DNA of 36,969 bases from Gammaproteobacteria bacterium. GTDB lineage: Bacteria; Pseudomonadota; Gammaproteobacteria; JACCXJ01. How positions within the stretch are numbered: position 1 is the stretch's first letter; every line of letters starts with the position of its first letter. The notes below the pieces were generated by a model. It was not told where the DNA came from. It worked only from the letters and a program-made list of their open reading frames with translations, and ran no database searches. Of the stretch, positions 24,634 to 32,673 are shown piece after piece. Location: assembly GCA_013697045.1 (NCBI GenBank), contig JACCXJ010000336.1, positions 1 to 36,969 of the forward strand, written 5' to 3'. Both the position numbers and the translations under genes were made by a program.

Positions 24634-25551
24634 CTAGCACGCCGGCGCCGGAGGGCCCGCCTGGCCGACGCGACTGCGGTTGTCGCGCCCGAGCACCGCG
24701 CTGATGAAGCGGCCGGTGTCGATGAGGCGCGCGAGATCGACCCCGGTCTCGATGCCCATGCCCGCAAGCAGATAGGCGACGTCCTCGGTCGCGACATTGC
24801 CACTCGCCCCGGGCGCATAGGGGCAGCCGCCCAGTCCCGCCACCGCGGCGTCGATGATGGAGATCCCGAGCCCGAGGCAGGCCAGGATGTTGGCCAGTGC
24901 CTGGCCGCGGGTGTCGTGAAAGTGCACGGCAATGCGCCCGAGCGGGACCCGGTGAGCAGTCGCTTCGACCACGCGGCAGACGGCGAGCGGCGTCCCCGCC
25001 CCGATGGTGTCACCGAGCGCGATCTCCCCACAGCCCAGCTCGTGCAATCGCCCGGCGAGCGAGGCCACCCGTTCGGGGGAGACAGGCCCTTCGTATGGGC
25101 AGCCGAGCACACAGGAGAGGTAGGCCCGCACCGGCAGACCGGCGGCCCGCGCACGCTCGACGACCGGTGCGATGCGCCGCAGCGATTGCTCGATCCCGCA
25201 GCGGATGTTCTTCCGGTTGAAGGTCTCCGAGGCGGCCGTGAACACCGCGATGGCCCCCACCCCCGCGGTGAGGGCACGCTCCAGGCCTTGGAGGTTAGGG
25301 ACCAGCGCCGTGTAACGGACACCGGGACGCGGTTTCAGAAGTCCGCACACCGCCTCGGCATCGGCGAGCTGGGGCACGGCCTCGGGATGGACAAAGCTCG
25401 CCACCTCGATGACCGGGAGCCCGCTCTCGGCCAGGCGCCGGATAAACTCCACCTTGGTCGCCGTGTCGAGGAACCGAGGCTCGTTTTGCAAGCCGTCGCG
25501 AGGGCCGACCTCGACGAGCTTGACGGCAGGGGGGTAGTGCGGTGCGCTCAT
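24634..25551 (-). CDS. mvaB: Hydroxymethylglutaryl-CoA lyase
   Basis: 305 aa of the DRE-TIM metallolyase superfamily. [14 protein letters not shown] near residue 15 carries the catalytic Arg and metal Asp; [25 protein letters not shown] and [12 protein letters not shown] match the family; the [14 protein letters not shown] segment holds the metal His residues; [19 protein letters not shown] contains the active-site Cys loop. It cleaves HMG-CoA into acetoacetate and acetyl-CoA in leucine breakdown. Leucine-pathway partners (acyl-CoA dehydrogenase, methylcrotonyl-CoA carboxylase) are not in the window, so it may also serve a related substrate. Confidence 0.95.
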   Translation of the reverse strand: MSAPHYPPAVKLVEVGPRDGLQNEPRFLDTATKVEFIRRLAESGLPVIEVASFVHPEAVPQLADAEAVCGLLKPRPGVRYTALVPNLQGLERALTAGVGAIAVFTAASETFNRKNIRCGIEQSLRRIAPVVERARAAGLPVRAYLSCVLGCPYEGPVSPERVASLAGRLHELGCGEIALGDTIGAGTPLAVCRVVEATAHRVPLGRIAVHFHDTRGQALANILACLGLGISIIDAAVAGLGGCPYAPGASGNVATEDVAYLLAGMGIETGVDLARLIDTGRFISAVLGRDNRSRVGQAGPPAPAC

Positions 25552-25694
25552 GGTCTCGCTATGAACCCGGGCAGGATAGCCCTTCGACCATGGGTTGTGA
25601 GCTTGATTGCCGCTGCGCCGACCGATCCGCCGCAGCCCATAGGGCCGAATGCCGAGACGCGACAGTAGTAACGTATTGCGGTAGTATCGCGCTC

Positions 25695-25973
25695 GTGATC
25701 AAGACGTTTCGCTGTAAGGACACCGAAACGATGTTCAATGGTGCTCGCGTGGCGCGGTTCGCGACTATCCAGCCCGTGGCGATGCGCAAGCTGGCAATGC
25801 TCAACCAAGCCGGGCGGCTGGACGATCTTCGCGTTCCGCCAGGCAACCGCCTGGAAGTCCTCAAAGGCGACCGAACAGGACAGCACAGCATCCGCATCAA
25901 CGACCAGTGGCGCGTGTGCTTCCGCTGGACGGAGGGCGACGCGGAAGATGTCGAGATCGTGGACTATCACTGA
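25695..25973 (+). CDS. higB: HigB-type toxin (RelE superfamily mRNA interferase)
   Basis: 92 aa from GTG 25695. Motifs are IKTFRCKDTETMF, ARKL-type helix MRKLAMLNQAGRLDDLRVPP, GNRLEVLKGDRTGQHSI and RINDQWRVCFRW, the HigB pattern with conserved basic catalytic residues. HigB cleaves translated mRNA at the ribosome. The toxin precedes its antitoxin by 16 bp, the host-inhibition-of-growth order. The longer ORF upstream of GTG is not family-like. Confidence 0.92.
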   Translation: MIKTFRCKDTETMFNGARVARFATIQPVAMRKLAMLNQAGRLDDLRVPPGNRLEVLKGDRTGQHSIRINDQWRVCFRWTEGDAEDVEIVDYH

Positions 25974-25989
25974 TTGACGGAGAAGATAC

Positions 25990-26307
25990 ATGCGCAAAGT
26001 GCCTTACCCCACGCCCGGCGAGATCCTGCTGGAGGAGTTCCTGAAGCCGATGGGCATCACGCAGTACCGGTTGGCGAAGGAGATCGGCGTGCTGCAGCGC
26101 CGCATCGGCGAGATCGTCGCGGGTAAGCGGGCGATCACCGCCGATACCGGCCTGCGCCTGTCGCGCTTCTTCGGCATGTCGGACAGCTTCTGGATCGGCT
26201 TGCAAGCCGACTATGAGCGCGAGACGGCCAAGGACGCCTTGGCCGAGACCTTGGCGCAGATCAAGCCGTGGCGAGCAGGAGACGCACATGCCGGTGGCCA
26301 GGCTTGA
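25990..26307 (+). CDS. higA: HigA-type antitoxin (XRE helix-turn-helix)
   Basis: 105 aa with PTPGEILLEEFLKPMGITQY at the start and an HTH through RLAKEIGVLQRRIGEIVAGK. HigA neutralises HigB and represses the pair by binding its own promoter. The C-terminus (LQADYERETAKDAL) is usual; the last residues (HAGGQA) look extended. Encoded 16 bp after higB and certainly co-transcribed. Confidence 0.93.
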   Translation: MRKVPYPTPGEILLEEFLKPMGITQYRLAKEIGVLQRRIGEIVAGKRAITADTGLRLSRFFGMSDSFWIGLQADYERETAKDALAETLAQIKPWRAGDAHAGGQA

Positions 26308-26560
26308 GCTGTGAAATGGCGGTCAGACGGGTATTGATCGCCAAGTGCGTGACTATTCATTCCAGCGGACGGCGACAAAGGCGACGCCGCTGACATCACC
26401 CCTTATCCGTCACCTCGGTATGATCGCCGGGGTCCAGGGGCTACGGATGACCCTCCCTCGCGGTTTCGCATCCCTGTGCCTGGTTCCCGGCATTGCCCCG
26501 GCTAGCAGTATGCCGGGGCAAGCCCTGCCGTGTTGTCACGCCTGCGGAAGTCACTGACTG
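26308..26560. other. Intergenic spacer with a degenerate dispersed repeat
   Basis: Between the convergent higA and the ModE-like regulator. The right half is occupied by the hairpin and terminal motif described separately (26493-26564). No gene-like frame. Confidence 0.4.
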
Positions 26561-26564
26561 CTAG
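26493..26564. repeat. Degenerate MITE-like end with strong hairpin
   Basis: TTGCCCCGGC (26493-26502) pairs perfectly over 10 bp with GCCGGGGCAA (26512-26521). The segment ends in TCACTGACTGCTAG (26551-26564), close to the terminal repeat TGACTGACTACTAG of the element before ispE. The terminal CTAG forms the stop codon of the reverse-strand regulator. The hairpin can also work as a bidirectional terminator for the convergent genes. Confidence 0.5.
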
Positions 26565-27634
26565 TCGGCCCTGACCAGTGATTCGACCGACAGGATGCTC
26601 CCGGACTCCCGCGCGTCGTAGCCCGCCAGGCCCGCGGCATGTTCCCGAAAGAGCGGGGATTTCAACAGCGCGATGAGCTCGGCGACCGCAGGGCTCGTCA
26701 GGGCGTCGCGGGCTAGCGCGAAGTAATAGCGCTCGCGGGTCATGGGGAGGAAGGGCAGGCCGAACTGGTGTGCAGCGGCCTGGATCCCGAAGCCGCAGTC
26801 AGCCGCGCCGCTCGCGATGAGCGCCCCGACGGCCAGGTGGGTGAACTCCTCGGTGTCGTAGCCCTGGATCTCCTCGGGCCGCACACCGGCCTCTTCGATG
26901 AGGGCGTCGAAGAGGAGCCGTGTCCCCGATCCGGCCTGGCGGTTCACGAACCGCAGCGGGCCCGCGGCGAGATCGCACAGCGAGCGGATAGGCCGCGGCG
27001 GCTGCTGGGCGGTGATGAGGCCCTGCTGGCGGTGGACGACGTGGATCAGGACCTGGGCCTCGGGGCGTAACCAGCGCTGATAGCGCGGTGCCAGGCGCTG
27101 CCCCAGTGGGCCGCCGGCGATGTGGAATCCGGCCAGATCACAGCGACCGGCATGCAGCAAACGCAGGCTCTCCAGGCTGCCTCGGAACTGGAGGTCCAAG
27201 ACGACCCCGCCACGGGCGCGCATGAGATCGCGCAGGGCGGCGATGGCGAGACCATGGCTCGCGAAGATCCGGAGTGGCGGATCGGCCGGCAGGGCCGTGG
27301 CCGCACGCAGCTCGGCGCATAGGTTCGAGGCCAGGCCCTCGAGCGTCGGCGAGAGGCTCGCCGTGACGCGCCGCCGACCCCACAAGAGGCCCGCACCCAG
27401 GGCCGTGAGGCGCGCCCCCCGGCCGCGTTCGAGCACGCACAGCGGCGCGCCCAAAAGACGCCCCCATTCCTGCACGAGTCCCCAGGCGTAGCGGTAGGAC
27501 ACCCGGCAGCGGCTCGCGGCGATCCGTATCGAGCCGCCTTGCTCGATGGCCTCCAGCAACTCGAAGAGCATGGGCTCGATGTCCTTGGCATCGCTGCCTC
27601 CGATCCGCCAGCGGACATCAAGGTGCAGATCCAC
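26561..27634 (-). CDS. ModE-like regulator fused to a substrate-binding domain
   Basis: 357 aa. N-terminal winged HTH of ModE/LysR type (about residues 20-100: MLFELLEAIEQGGSIRIAAS, then SYRYAWGLVQEWGRLLGAPL and ERGRGARLTALGAGLL). The C-terminal ~230 residues are a periplasmic-binding-protein-like domain (RIFASHGLAIAALRDLM, DLAGFHIAGG, RFVNRQAGSGTRLLFD, AVGALIASGAADCGFGIQAA) of the kind fused to ModE-type HTHs. It likely senses molybdate, tungstate or a cofactor and controls the transport genes just upstream, which it follows by 6 bp on the same strand. The start is set by MDLHLDVRWRIGG at 27634. Confidence 0.88.
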   Translation of the reverse strand: MDLHLDVRWRIGGSDAKDIEPMLFELLEAIEQGGSIRIAASRCRVSYRYAWGLVQEWGRLLGAPLCVLERGRGARLTALGAGLLWGRRRVTASLSPTLEGLASNLCAELRAATALPADPPLRIFASHGLAIAALRDLMRARGGVVLDLQFRGSLESLRLLHAGRCDLAGFHIAGGPLGQRLAPRYQRWLRPEAQVLIHVVHRQQGLITAQQPPRPIRSLCDLAAGPLRFVNRQAGSGTRLLFDALIEEAGVRPEEIQGYDTEEFTHLAVGALIASGAADCGFGIQAAAHQFGLPFLPMTRERYYFALARDALTSPAVAELIALLKSPLFREHAAGLAGYDARESGSILSVESLVRAD

Positions 27635-27640
27635 ACCGCG

Positions 27641-28477
27641 TCAATCGCCGCCGCCGGCCGCGTTGGGATGAAACAAGACCTGACCCTCGACCGTGAAAGA
27701 ACCGATGGCCTGCTGTCCGGCGGGCGAGGTCAGCCAATCCATGAAGCCGCGGGCGTCGTCCAATTTGACCTCCGGGTGCCGATCGGGATTGACCAGGATC
27801 ACGCTGTATTGGTTGTAGAGCTTCGGGTCGCCTTCGACCAGCAGCATGAGCCGCGCCCGGTTCTTGAAGGACAGCCAGGTGGCGCGGTCCGACATCGTGT
27901 AGCCGTCGAGCCCGGCGGCGGTGTTGAGCGCCGCCCCCATCCCGGCCCCCAGCTCCTTGTACCAAGTCCCGGAGGCCGACTTGACGTCGATGCCGGCGGC
28001 CTCCCATAAGCGTAGCTCCTGGCGGTGCGTGCCGCTGTCATCCCCGCGTGACAGGAACGTAGCCTTCGCTTGCGCGATGGCCTTGAAGGCAGCGACGGCG
28101 TCGCGACCGCCCTTGGTATGTACCGGATCCGCAGCCGGCCCGACGATCACGAAGTCGTTGTACATGACCAGGCGCCGATCGACGCCGTAGCCCTGTTTCA
28201 CGAACTTCTCCTCGCCCGCCGGGTCGTGCACCAGTAGCACGTCGGCATCTCCCTTTTCCCCGAGCTTCAAGGCCTGGCCGGTACCCACCGCCACCACGCG
28301 CACCTCGACGCCGGTCTTTTCGGTGAACTTCGGCAGGAGGTAATCGAAGAGGCCGGAGGCCTGGGTCGAGGTGGTCGAAGCGAGCGTGATGAAGCGCTCC
28401 GCCGCGCTCGCCGATGCGAATACGCCGAGCCACAGGACCAGCGCCGGCATCCACTTTTTGGTTCTAGAGTAATGCAT
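27641..28477 (-). CDS. tupA: Tungstate-type ABC transporter substrate-binding protein
   Basis: 278 aa with a Sec signal (PALVLWLGVFASASAAERFI). The mature N-terminus LASTTSTQASGLFDYLLP carries the TTSTxxSGL motif diagnostic of TupA; later VRVVAVGTGQALKLGEKGDA, VLLVHDPAGEEKFV, MYNDFVIVGPA, SRGDDSGTHRQEL and GDPKLYNQYSVILVNP all match. It captures tungstate in the periplasm (molybdate less tightly). Start at 28477 follows a GGGGAAA site; the earlier frame start at 28528 would overlap tupC. Third gene of tupB-tupC-tupA-regulator. Confidence 0.92.
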   Translation of the reverse strand: MHYSRTKKWMPALVLWLGVFASASAAERFITLASTTSTQASGLFDYLLPKFTEKTGVEVRVVAVGTGQALKLGEKGDADVLLVHDPAGEEKFVKQGYGVDRRLVMYNDFVIVGPAADPVHTKGGRDAVAAFKAIAQAKATFLSRGDDSGTHRQELRLWEAAGIDVKSASGTWYKELGAGMGAALNTAAGLDGYTMSDRATWLSFKNRARLMLLVEGDPKLYNQYSVILVNPDRHPEVKLDDARGFMDWLTSPAGQQAIGSFTVEGQVLFHPNAAGGGD

Positions 28478-28496
28478 GATTTTCCCCAACCCACCC

Positions 28497-29282
28497 TCAC
28501 CACAAGAGCTCCCCCCGCACGAACGCACGCGCCTCCGCGGTGGCGGGGCCCGCGAAGAAGCACTCTGCCGGGGCCTGTTCCAACAGCCGGCCGCGATGGA
28601 GGAACAACACCTCCTCGGCCAGCCGCCGTGCCTGCCCGAGGTCGTGGGTGGTCATGACCACCTTGGTGCCGGCGTCCCGGAATCGCTTCACGATCGCCTC
28701 CACCTGGCGGGTGGCGGCCGGGTCGAGGTTGGCGGTCGGCTCGTCGAGGAACAGCACCTCGGGCCGGCGCACCCACGCCCGCGCCAGGGCCAGCCGTTGC
28801 TGCTCGCCCCCGGATAGCGATCGGGCATAGCGATCGGCGAGCGGCGTGAGGCCGGCCATCGCCAGCGCCTCGGCCACCCGCCGCTCGCGTTCCTCACGCC
28901 CCAATCCGAGCAAGCGTAAGGGATAGGCCAGGTTTCCCGCGACCGATCGGCGCAGCAGCACCGGCCGCTGAAACACCATCGCTTGTTCCTTGGCCGCGTT
29001 CCCCGCCCCGGCCCACAGGATGCGGCCCGTGCTAGGCGGGATGAGTCCGTGGCAGAGGCGCAGGAGCAGGCTTTTACCGGCCCCGTTCGGCCCGAGCACC
29101 ACGGTGGCTGCATCGCTCACGAGCGTGAGCGAGATCTCGTGCAGCAGGGTGCGCCCGTTTGGCGCGTAGCTCACCCCTTCGAGCCGGAGCGGCAGGATCG
29201 AGGCACCCCGAGACGTGCCCCGCGGCACACTGTGGGCGGACTCAAGCGCGGGCCAGGTCGCGGGTGAGATAAGCGACGGCAT
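28497..29282 (-). CDS. tupC: Tungstate-type ABC transporter ATP-binding protein
   Basis: 261 aa. Walker A GPNGAGKSLLLRL, Q-loop AMVFQRPVLLRRSV, signature LSGGEQQRLALARAWVRRP, Walker B VLFLDEPTANLD and the switch His in TTHDLGQARR are all intact. It powers the TupB permease. Its 5' end overlaps tupB by 41 bp, showing tight coupling; a later start would shorten the overlap. Followed by tupA 19 bp downstream. Confidence 0.93.
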   Translation of the reverse strand: MPSLISPATWPALESAHSVPRGTSRGASILPLRLEGVSYAPNGRTLLHEISLTLVSDAATVVLGPNGAGKSLLLRLCHGLIPPSTGRILWAGAGNAAKEQAMVFQRPVLLRRSVAGNLAYPLRLLGLGREERERRVAEALAMAGLTPLADRYARSLSGGEQQRLALARAWVRRPEVLFLDEPTANLDPAATRQVEAIVKRFRDAGTKVVMTTHDLGQARRLAEEVLFLHRGRLLEQAPAECFFAGPATAEARAFVRGELLW

Positions 29283-29937
29283 TGATCGACAAAGCCAAAG
29301 TCAAGAGCACCGCGCCGAGGCCCAGTGCCAGCCCCAGCTCGCCCTTGGCGGTCTCGAGCGCGATGGCGGTGGTCATGACGCGCGTGGCATGCGCGATGTT
29401 CCCGCCCACGATGAGCACCGCCCCGACCTCGGCGATGGCGCGCCCGAAGCCCGCGAGCACCGCCGTCATGAGCCGGTAGCGCCCTTCCCACAGCAAGGTG
29501 CCGATGGCCTGGCCGCGGGTCGAGCCCAGGGACCGCAACTCGTCCTCGTATTCCTCCCACAGGTCTTCAATGACTTGGCGGGTCAAGGCCGTGATGATGG
29601 GGGTCACGAGCACCCATTGGGCGATGACCATGGCGGCCGGCGTGAACAGGAGCCCGAGATCACCCAGCGGTCCGCTGCGAGATAGCACGAGATACACCGT
29701 GAGGCCGACAACGACGGGAGGCAGCCCCATGAGGGCGTTGGCCAGGATGACAACGGTCCGCCGCCCCGGAAAAGCGTAGAGCGCGAGCGCCGCACCGAGT
29801 GGGAAGCCGCACAGCACAGCCAGCGCCACTGCCAGACAACTGACCTCGAGGGATAGGAGCACGATCTCCCACACTCCCGAGTCGAACGCCGCCAGCAGTC
29901 TTCCGGCATGACCGAGTGCCTCAGCGATCTCGCTCAT
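29242..29937 (-). CDS. tupB: Tungstate-type ABC transporter permease
   Basis: 231 aa with five to six membrane helices. The binding-protein-dependent transport signature EDELRSLGSTRGQAIGTLLW, with EAA-loop character, lies near residue 131, and GRAIAEVGAVLIVGGNIAHA follows. The order and sequence fit TupB: LANALMGLPPVVVGLTVYLV and GDLGLLFTPAAMVIAQ. First gene of the reverse operon; its ATG (29937) begins 128 bp from the divergent porin start. Confidence 0.92.
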   Translation of the reverse strand: MSEIAEALGHAGRLLAAFDSGVWEIVLLSLEVSCLAVALAVLCGFPLGAALALYAFPGRRTVVILANALMGLPPVVVGLTVYLVLSRSGPLGDLGLLFTPAAMVIAQWVLVTPIITALTRQVIEDLWEEYEDELRSLGSTRGQAIGTLLWEGRYRLMTAVLAGFGRAIAEVGAVLIVGGNIAHATRVMTTAIALETAKGELGLALGLGAVLLTLALSINAVAYLTRDLARA

Positions 29938-29954
29938 GGCCGTCCCCGTCCCAC

Positions 29955-29974
29955 ATATGCTTTATGGTGCATAT
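29955..29974. promoter_or_regulatory. Palindromic candidate operator between tupB and the porin gene
   Basis: ATATGC (29955-29960) and its exact reverse complement GCATAT (29969-29974) are separated by 8 bp, centred 27 bp upstream of tupB on the reverse strand. It is in the only regulatory gap of the divergent pair, so it is the best candidate site for the ModE-like regulator. The sequence is not the E. coli ModE box (TATAAC-type), so a family-specific operator is inferred. Confidence 0.5.
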
Positions 29975-30065
29975 TCTTCTAACGCAGTCATGAGTATAAA
30001 GTCTTTGCTGACGGCGGGAAAAGCCCGGCATACGATACGAACATGCATAATAATGGGGGATTGCT

Positions 30066-31580
30066 ATGAACCACAACACCAAGGTCCTGACGACCATCCT
30101 GACAACCCTGGGGACGCTGCTCGCGGGCCCACTGCCCGCCGCCGACGAAGCACTCCTCGATGTCCTGCTCAAGAACGGGGTCATCACCAAGGCCCAGCGT
30201 GAGGCCCTCAGCGATGGTAAGAAGAGCCCCGCCAAACCGACAGATGCAATCAGCGCCAAACCGGCGCCGGCGGACGACCAGGGACTGCTCGACGTGCTCC
30301 TGGAAAACGGCCTCATCTCCCAGGCCCAATTCGCGGCCCTGCAGGTCAAGACCGCGCAACAGAAGCGCACCGAGCACGAGGCCCGGGCGAGCCTGAAGGA
30401 CGGGATCAAGCTCAAGTCCCAGGACGGCGCCTTCCAGGCCCAGATCGGGGCCTACGCCCAGCTCGACTCGGCCTTCTACTCGGACAACCCCTCGGACTTC
30501 TCCGACGCTACGCAGTTACGCCGGACGCGGCTAGCGGTCTACGGCACCGTGTATCAGGACTGGGACTACAAGGTCGAGGCCGATTTCGCTGGGACCACCA
30601 CAGGCGGCTCGTTTAACGACGTCACGATTACAGATGCCTACCTGCGCTATACCGGCTTCAAGCCTTTCAGCTTCACGGCCGGGAACTTCAAGGTCCCGTT
30701 CAGCCTGGAGGCCGTCTCCAGCGCCAAGTACATCACCTTCATGGAGCGCGGTCTGCCGTTCGCCTTCTTGAACCTGCGCGCGCTGGGCGGCATGGTCGCG
30801 GCCAACAGCGATAACTGGACTGCCTCGGCCGGCGCCTTCGGCGATACCGTGACCTCCGAGAACGACGACGACGAGGGCAAGAGCGTGGCCGCGCGCATCA
30901 CCTACGCGCCGTTCTTCCAGAGCGACCGGGTGCTGCACTTCGGAGCCTCCGGGGCCTGGCGCGAGCCGCCGCAGAACGCGCCGGCCGACGCGACCAAGCC
31001 GTGCGCCCCGGACAACTCATGCGCCGAGACCGTCCGTTTCCGCTCCAAGCCCGAATCCAACCCCATCAACGATTCGATCACCGGCGGTCGGCTCGTCGAC
31101 ACGGCCAACATCCCGGGTGATGTCCAGTATTTCTCGCTCTTCGGCGCCGAGCTCGCCGGCGTCTACGGCCCGCTCTCGTTCCAGGGCGAATACATTCGCA
31201 CGGACGTCGACCGCAGCGTCGGCGACAGCCTGGTGTTCGACGGCTACTACGGTTATGTGAGCTGGTTCTTGACCGGCGAGTCGCGCAACTACAAGACCGA
31301 TAAGGGGATCTTCGACATCCTCGTCCCCCAGAAGCCATTCTCGCTGACCAGCGGTGGACTGGGTGCGTGGGAGCTCGGCGCCCGCTACAGCGAGATCGAC
31401 CTGAACGACGACGGCGTCTCGGGCGGTCGCGAGCGCGACATCACCGCCGGGCTCAACTGGTATCCCAACCCTTACATCCGCTTCATGGCCAACTACATCC
31501 ACGTGCTGGAGATCGACGGCGGCCCACACGACGAGGAGGACCTGGATATCTTTCAGGTGCGCGCGCAGGTGGCGTACTAG
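30066..31580 (+). CDS. Phosphate-selective porin O/P family outer-membrane protein (OprP-like)
   Basis: 504 aa with a signal peptide (VLTTILTTLGTLLAGPLPAA). The mature N-terminus carries two copies of a short repeat, LLDVLLKNGVITKAQ and LLDVLLENGLISQAQ, a pre-barrel motif common in this family. The barrel of ~16 strands follows, with the anchor SFTAGNFKVPFSLEAVSSAK, SARYIT-like YITFMERGLPFAF, and the terminal strand IFQVRAQVAY ending in aromatic Tyr. OprP/O porins pass oxyanions such as phosphate or pyrophosphate. Placement divergent from the tungstate importer suggests the substrate here may be tungstate or molybdate. ATG 30066 has an upstream GGGGGA site. Confidence 0.93.
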   Translation: MNHNTKVLTTILTTLGTLLAGPLPAADEALLDVLLKNGVITKAQREALSDGKKSPAKPTDAISAKPAPADDQGLLDVLLENGLISQAQFAALQVKTAQQKRTEHEARASLKDGIKLKSQDGAFQAQIGAYAQLDSAFYSDNPSDFSDATQLRRTRLAVYGTVYQDWDYKVEADFAGTTTGGSFNDVTITDAYLRYTGFKPFSFTAGNFKVPFSLEAVSSAKYITFMERGLPFAFLNLRALGGMVAANSDNWTASAGAFGDTVTSENDDDEGKSVAARITYAPFFQSDRVLHFGASGAWREPPQNAPADATKPCAPDNSCAETVRFRSKPESNPINDSITGGRLVDTANIPGDVQYFSLFGAELAGVYGPLSFQGEYIRTDVDRSVGDSLVFDGYYGYVSWFLTGESRNYKTDKGIFDILVPQKPFSLTSGGLGAWELGARYSEIDLNDDGVSGGRERDITAGLNWYPNPYIRFMANYIHVLEIDGGPHDEEDLDIFQVRAQVAY

Positions 31581-31812
31581 CGGGTGTCGATCGGCGTCGC
31601 CCGATGCCCGCCGGCTTCCCCTTGATCCGGGGGCGGGGGTGGTGCACCATCCCCGCTTCACAAGGGCAACCCCTCGTGCAGGATCCGCCCGAGGTGAGTC
31701 CTTGACTACCCAATCGTCCTGGAGATCGGTATGGCAATCCTGGTCGTGACCGGCCAACGCGGTAGGGCCACCGAGCCCGCGGTGGGCGAGCAGCTACCCG
31801 AGGGCTAGCGAG

Positions 31813-32442
31813 ATGCCGGATCGGCGCACGAGGCCAATGCACCAAGCCGCACGATGCGTGGGCCTGGTCCTGGGCCTGCTGGCACAGCCCCGGATCGGGT
31901 ACGGCGTCGGGCCCGACGACCAACCGCAGCAGCAGGAGGACCGTGGCCCCATCACCTGCGTCGTCTCCCACGACGGCTACGACGTGCACTTTTCCGCCTA
32001 CGCGCGGGCCTCCCCGGAGGACGGGATGCCCGGTGAGGCCGAGCCGCCCGTGCCGTTCTGCCAGGACCTCCCCGCCACCGGCCCGACGCACTTGACCTTG
32101 GACCTCATGAACCGCGAGGCCAGGACCCAGCCCCTTGCCGTGCGCGTCGTGCGAGAGGGGGGCGATGATGATCCACAGGCATCGGTCCGCAAAAGTCCCC
32201 TCTTGGAGGTCCCTTCGAAGATCTATCCCACCGGGGTCGTGGAGGCCGACGTGGGGCTGGACGAACCCGGAGAGTATGCCGTCCTGGTGGACTTCGATAA
32301 GGGGGCCCAGGTCAGGATCCCCTTGCGGGTCGCGCAATCGGGGCGGTCGCCCATGACGATCGGCGCGCTGATCGGCGGGCTCCTCGCGGCGTTGGTTGCG
32401 GCCTGGCTGGTCTACCGCCGTCGTGGAAAGAGCGAGATCTGA
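31813..32442 (+). CDS. Membrane-anchored periplasmic protein of unknown function
   Basis: 209 aa (alternative Met at 31837). N-terminal signal-like CVGLVLGLLAQPRIGYG; a mature domain of ~140 aa with beta-prone segments (PITCVVSHDGYDVHFSAYA, THLTLDLMNREARTQPLAVR, EYAVLVDFDKG); then a C-terminal membrane helix (MTIGALIGGLLAALVAAWLV) and a basic stop-transfer end. The arrangement suggests a large periplasmic domain tethered to the inner membrane. It looks like one of the YtkA/FixG-type beta-sandwich domains but I cannot assign it. The downstream 31581-31812 gap has nothing clear. Confidence 0.65.
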   Translation: MPDRRTRPMHQAARCVGLVLGLLAQPRIGYGVGPDDQPQQQEDRGPITCVVSHDGYDVHFSAYARASPEDGMPGEAEPPVPFCQDLPATGPTHLTLDLMNREARTQPLAVRVVREGGDDDPQASVRKSPLLEVPSKIYPTGVVEADVGLDEPGEYAVLVDFDKGAQVRIPLRVAQSGRSPMTIGALIGGLLAALVAAWLVYRRRGKSEI

Positions 32443-32673
32443 GCAGCGCGTTCGCAGGGCTCTCTCACCCGCAATTACAACCTCCCAATCGTTCGGCGCT
32501 TCGCAGCCGCCGGGTCCCGGTCATCCAGGTCCGCCTTGCCGGCATGCCCGGCTCCTTGCGCCGCGCCTCGTCCTGCTCGTAGGGATCGAGCCCGAGGCCC
32601 GCCCCGCTTGCATGCCCGGCGGCCACCTTGCCATACTGCCTCACATCGTCGACGACGCCCACGGGGATGGGCC

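Noticed and set aside
24586-25668. A 360-codon forward frame opposite the HMG-CoA lyase gene
   Set aside because: Antisense shadow of mvaB; no recognisable motifs, and the reverse strand has full family identity.
25660-25694. Possible HigA operator upstream of higB (repeated GTAGTA and GCGA/TCGC ends)
   Set aside because: The repeats are short and imperfect; HigA autoregulation is likely, but the site cannot be fixed from one sequence.
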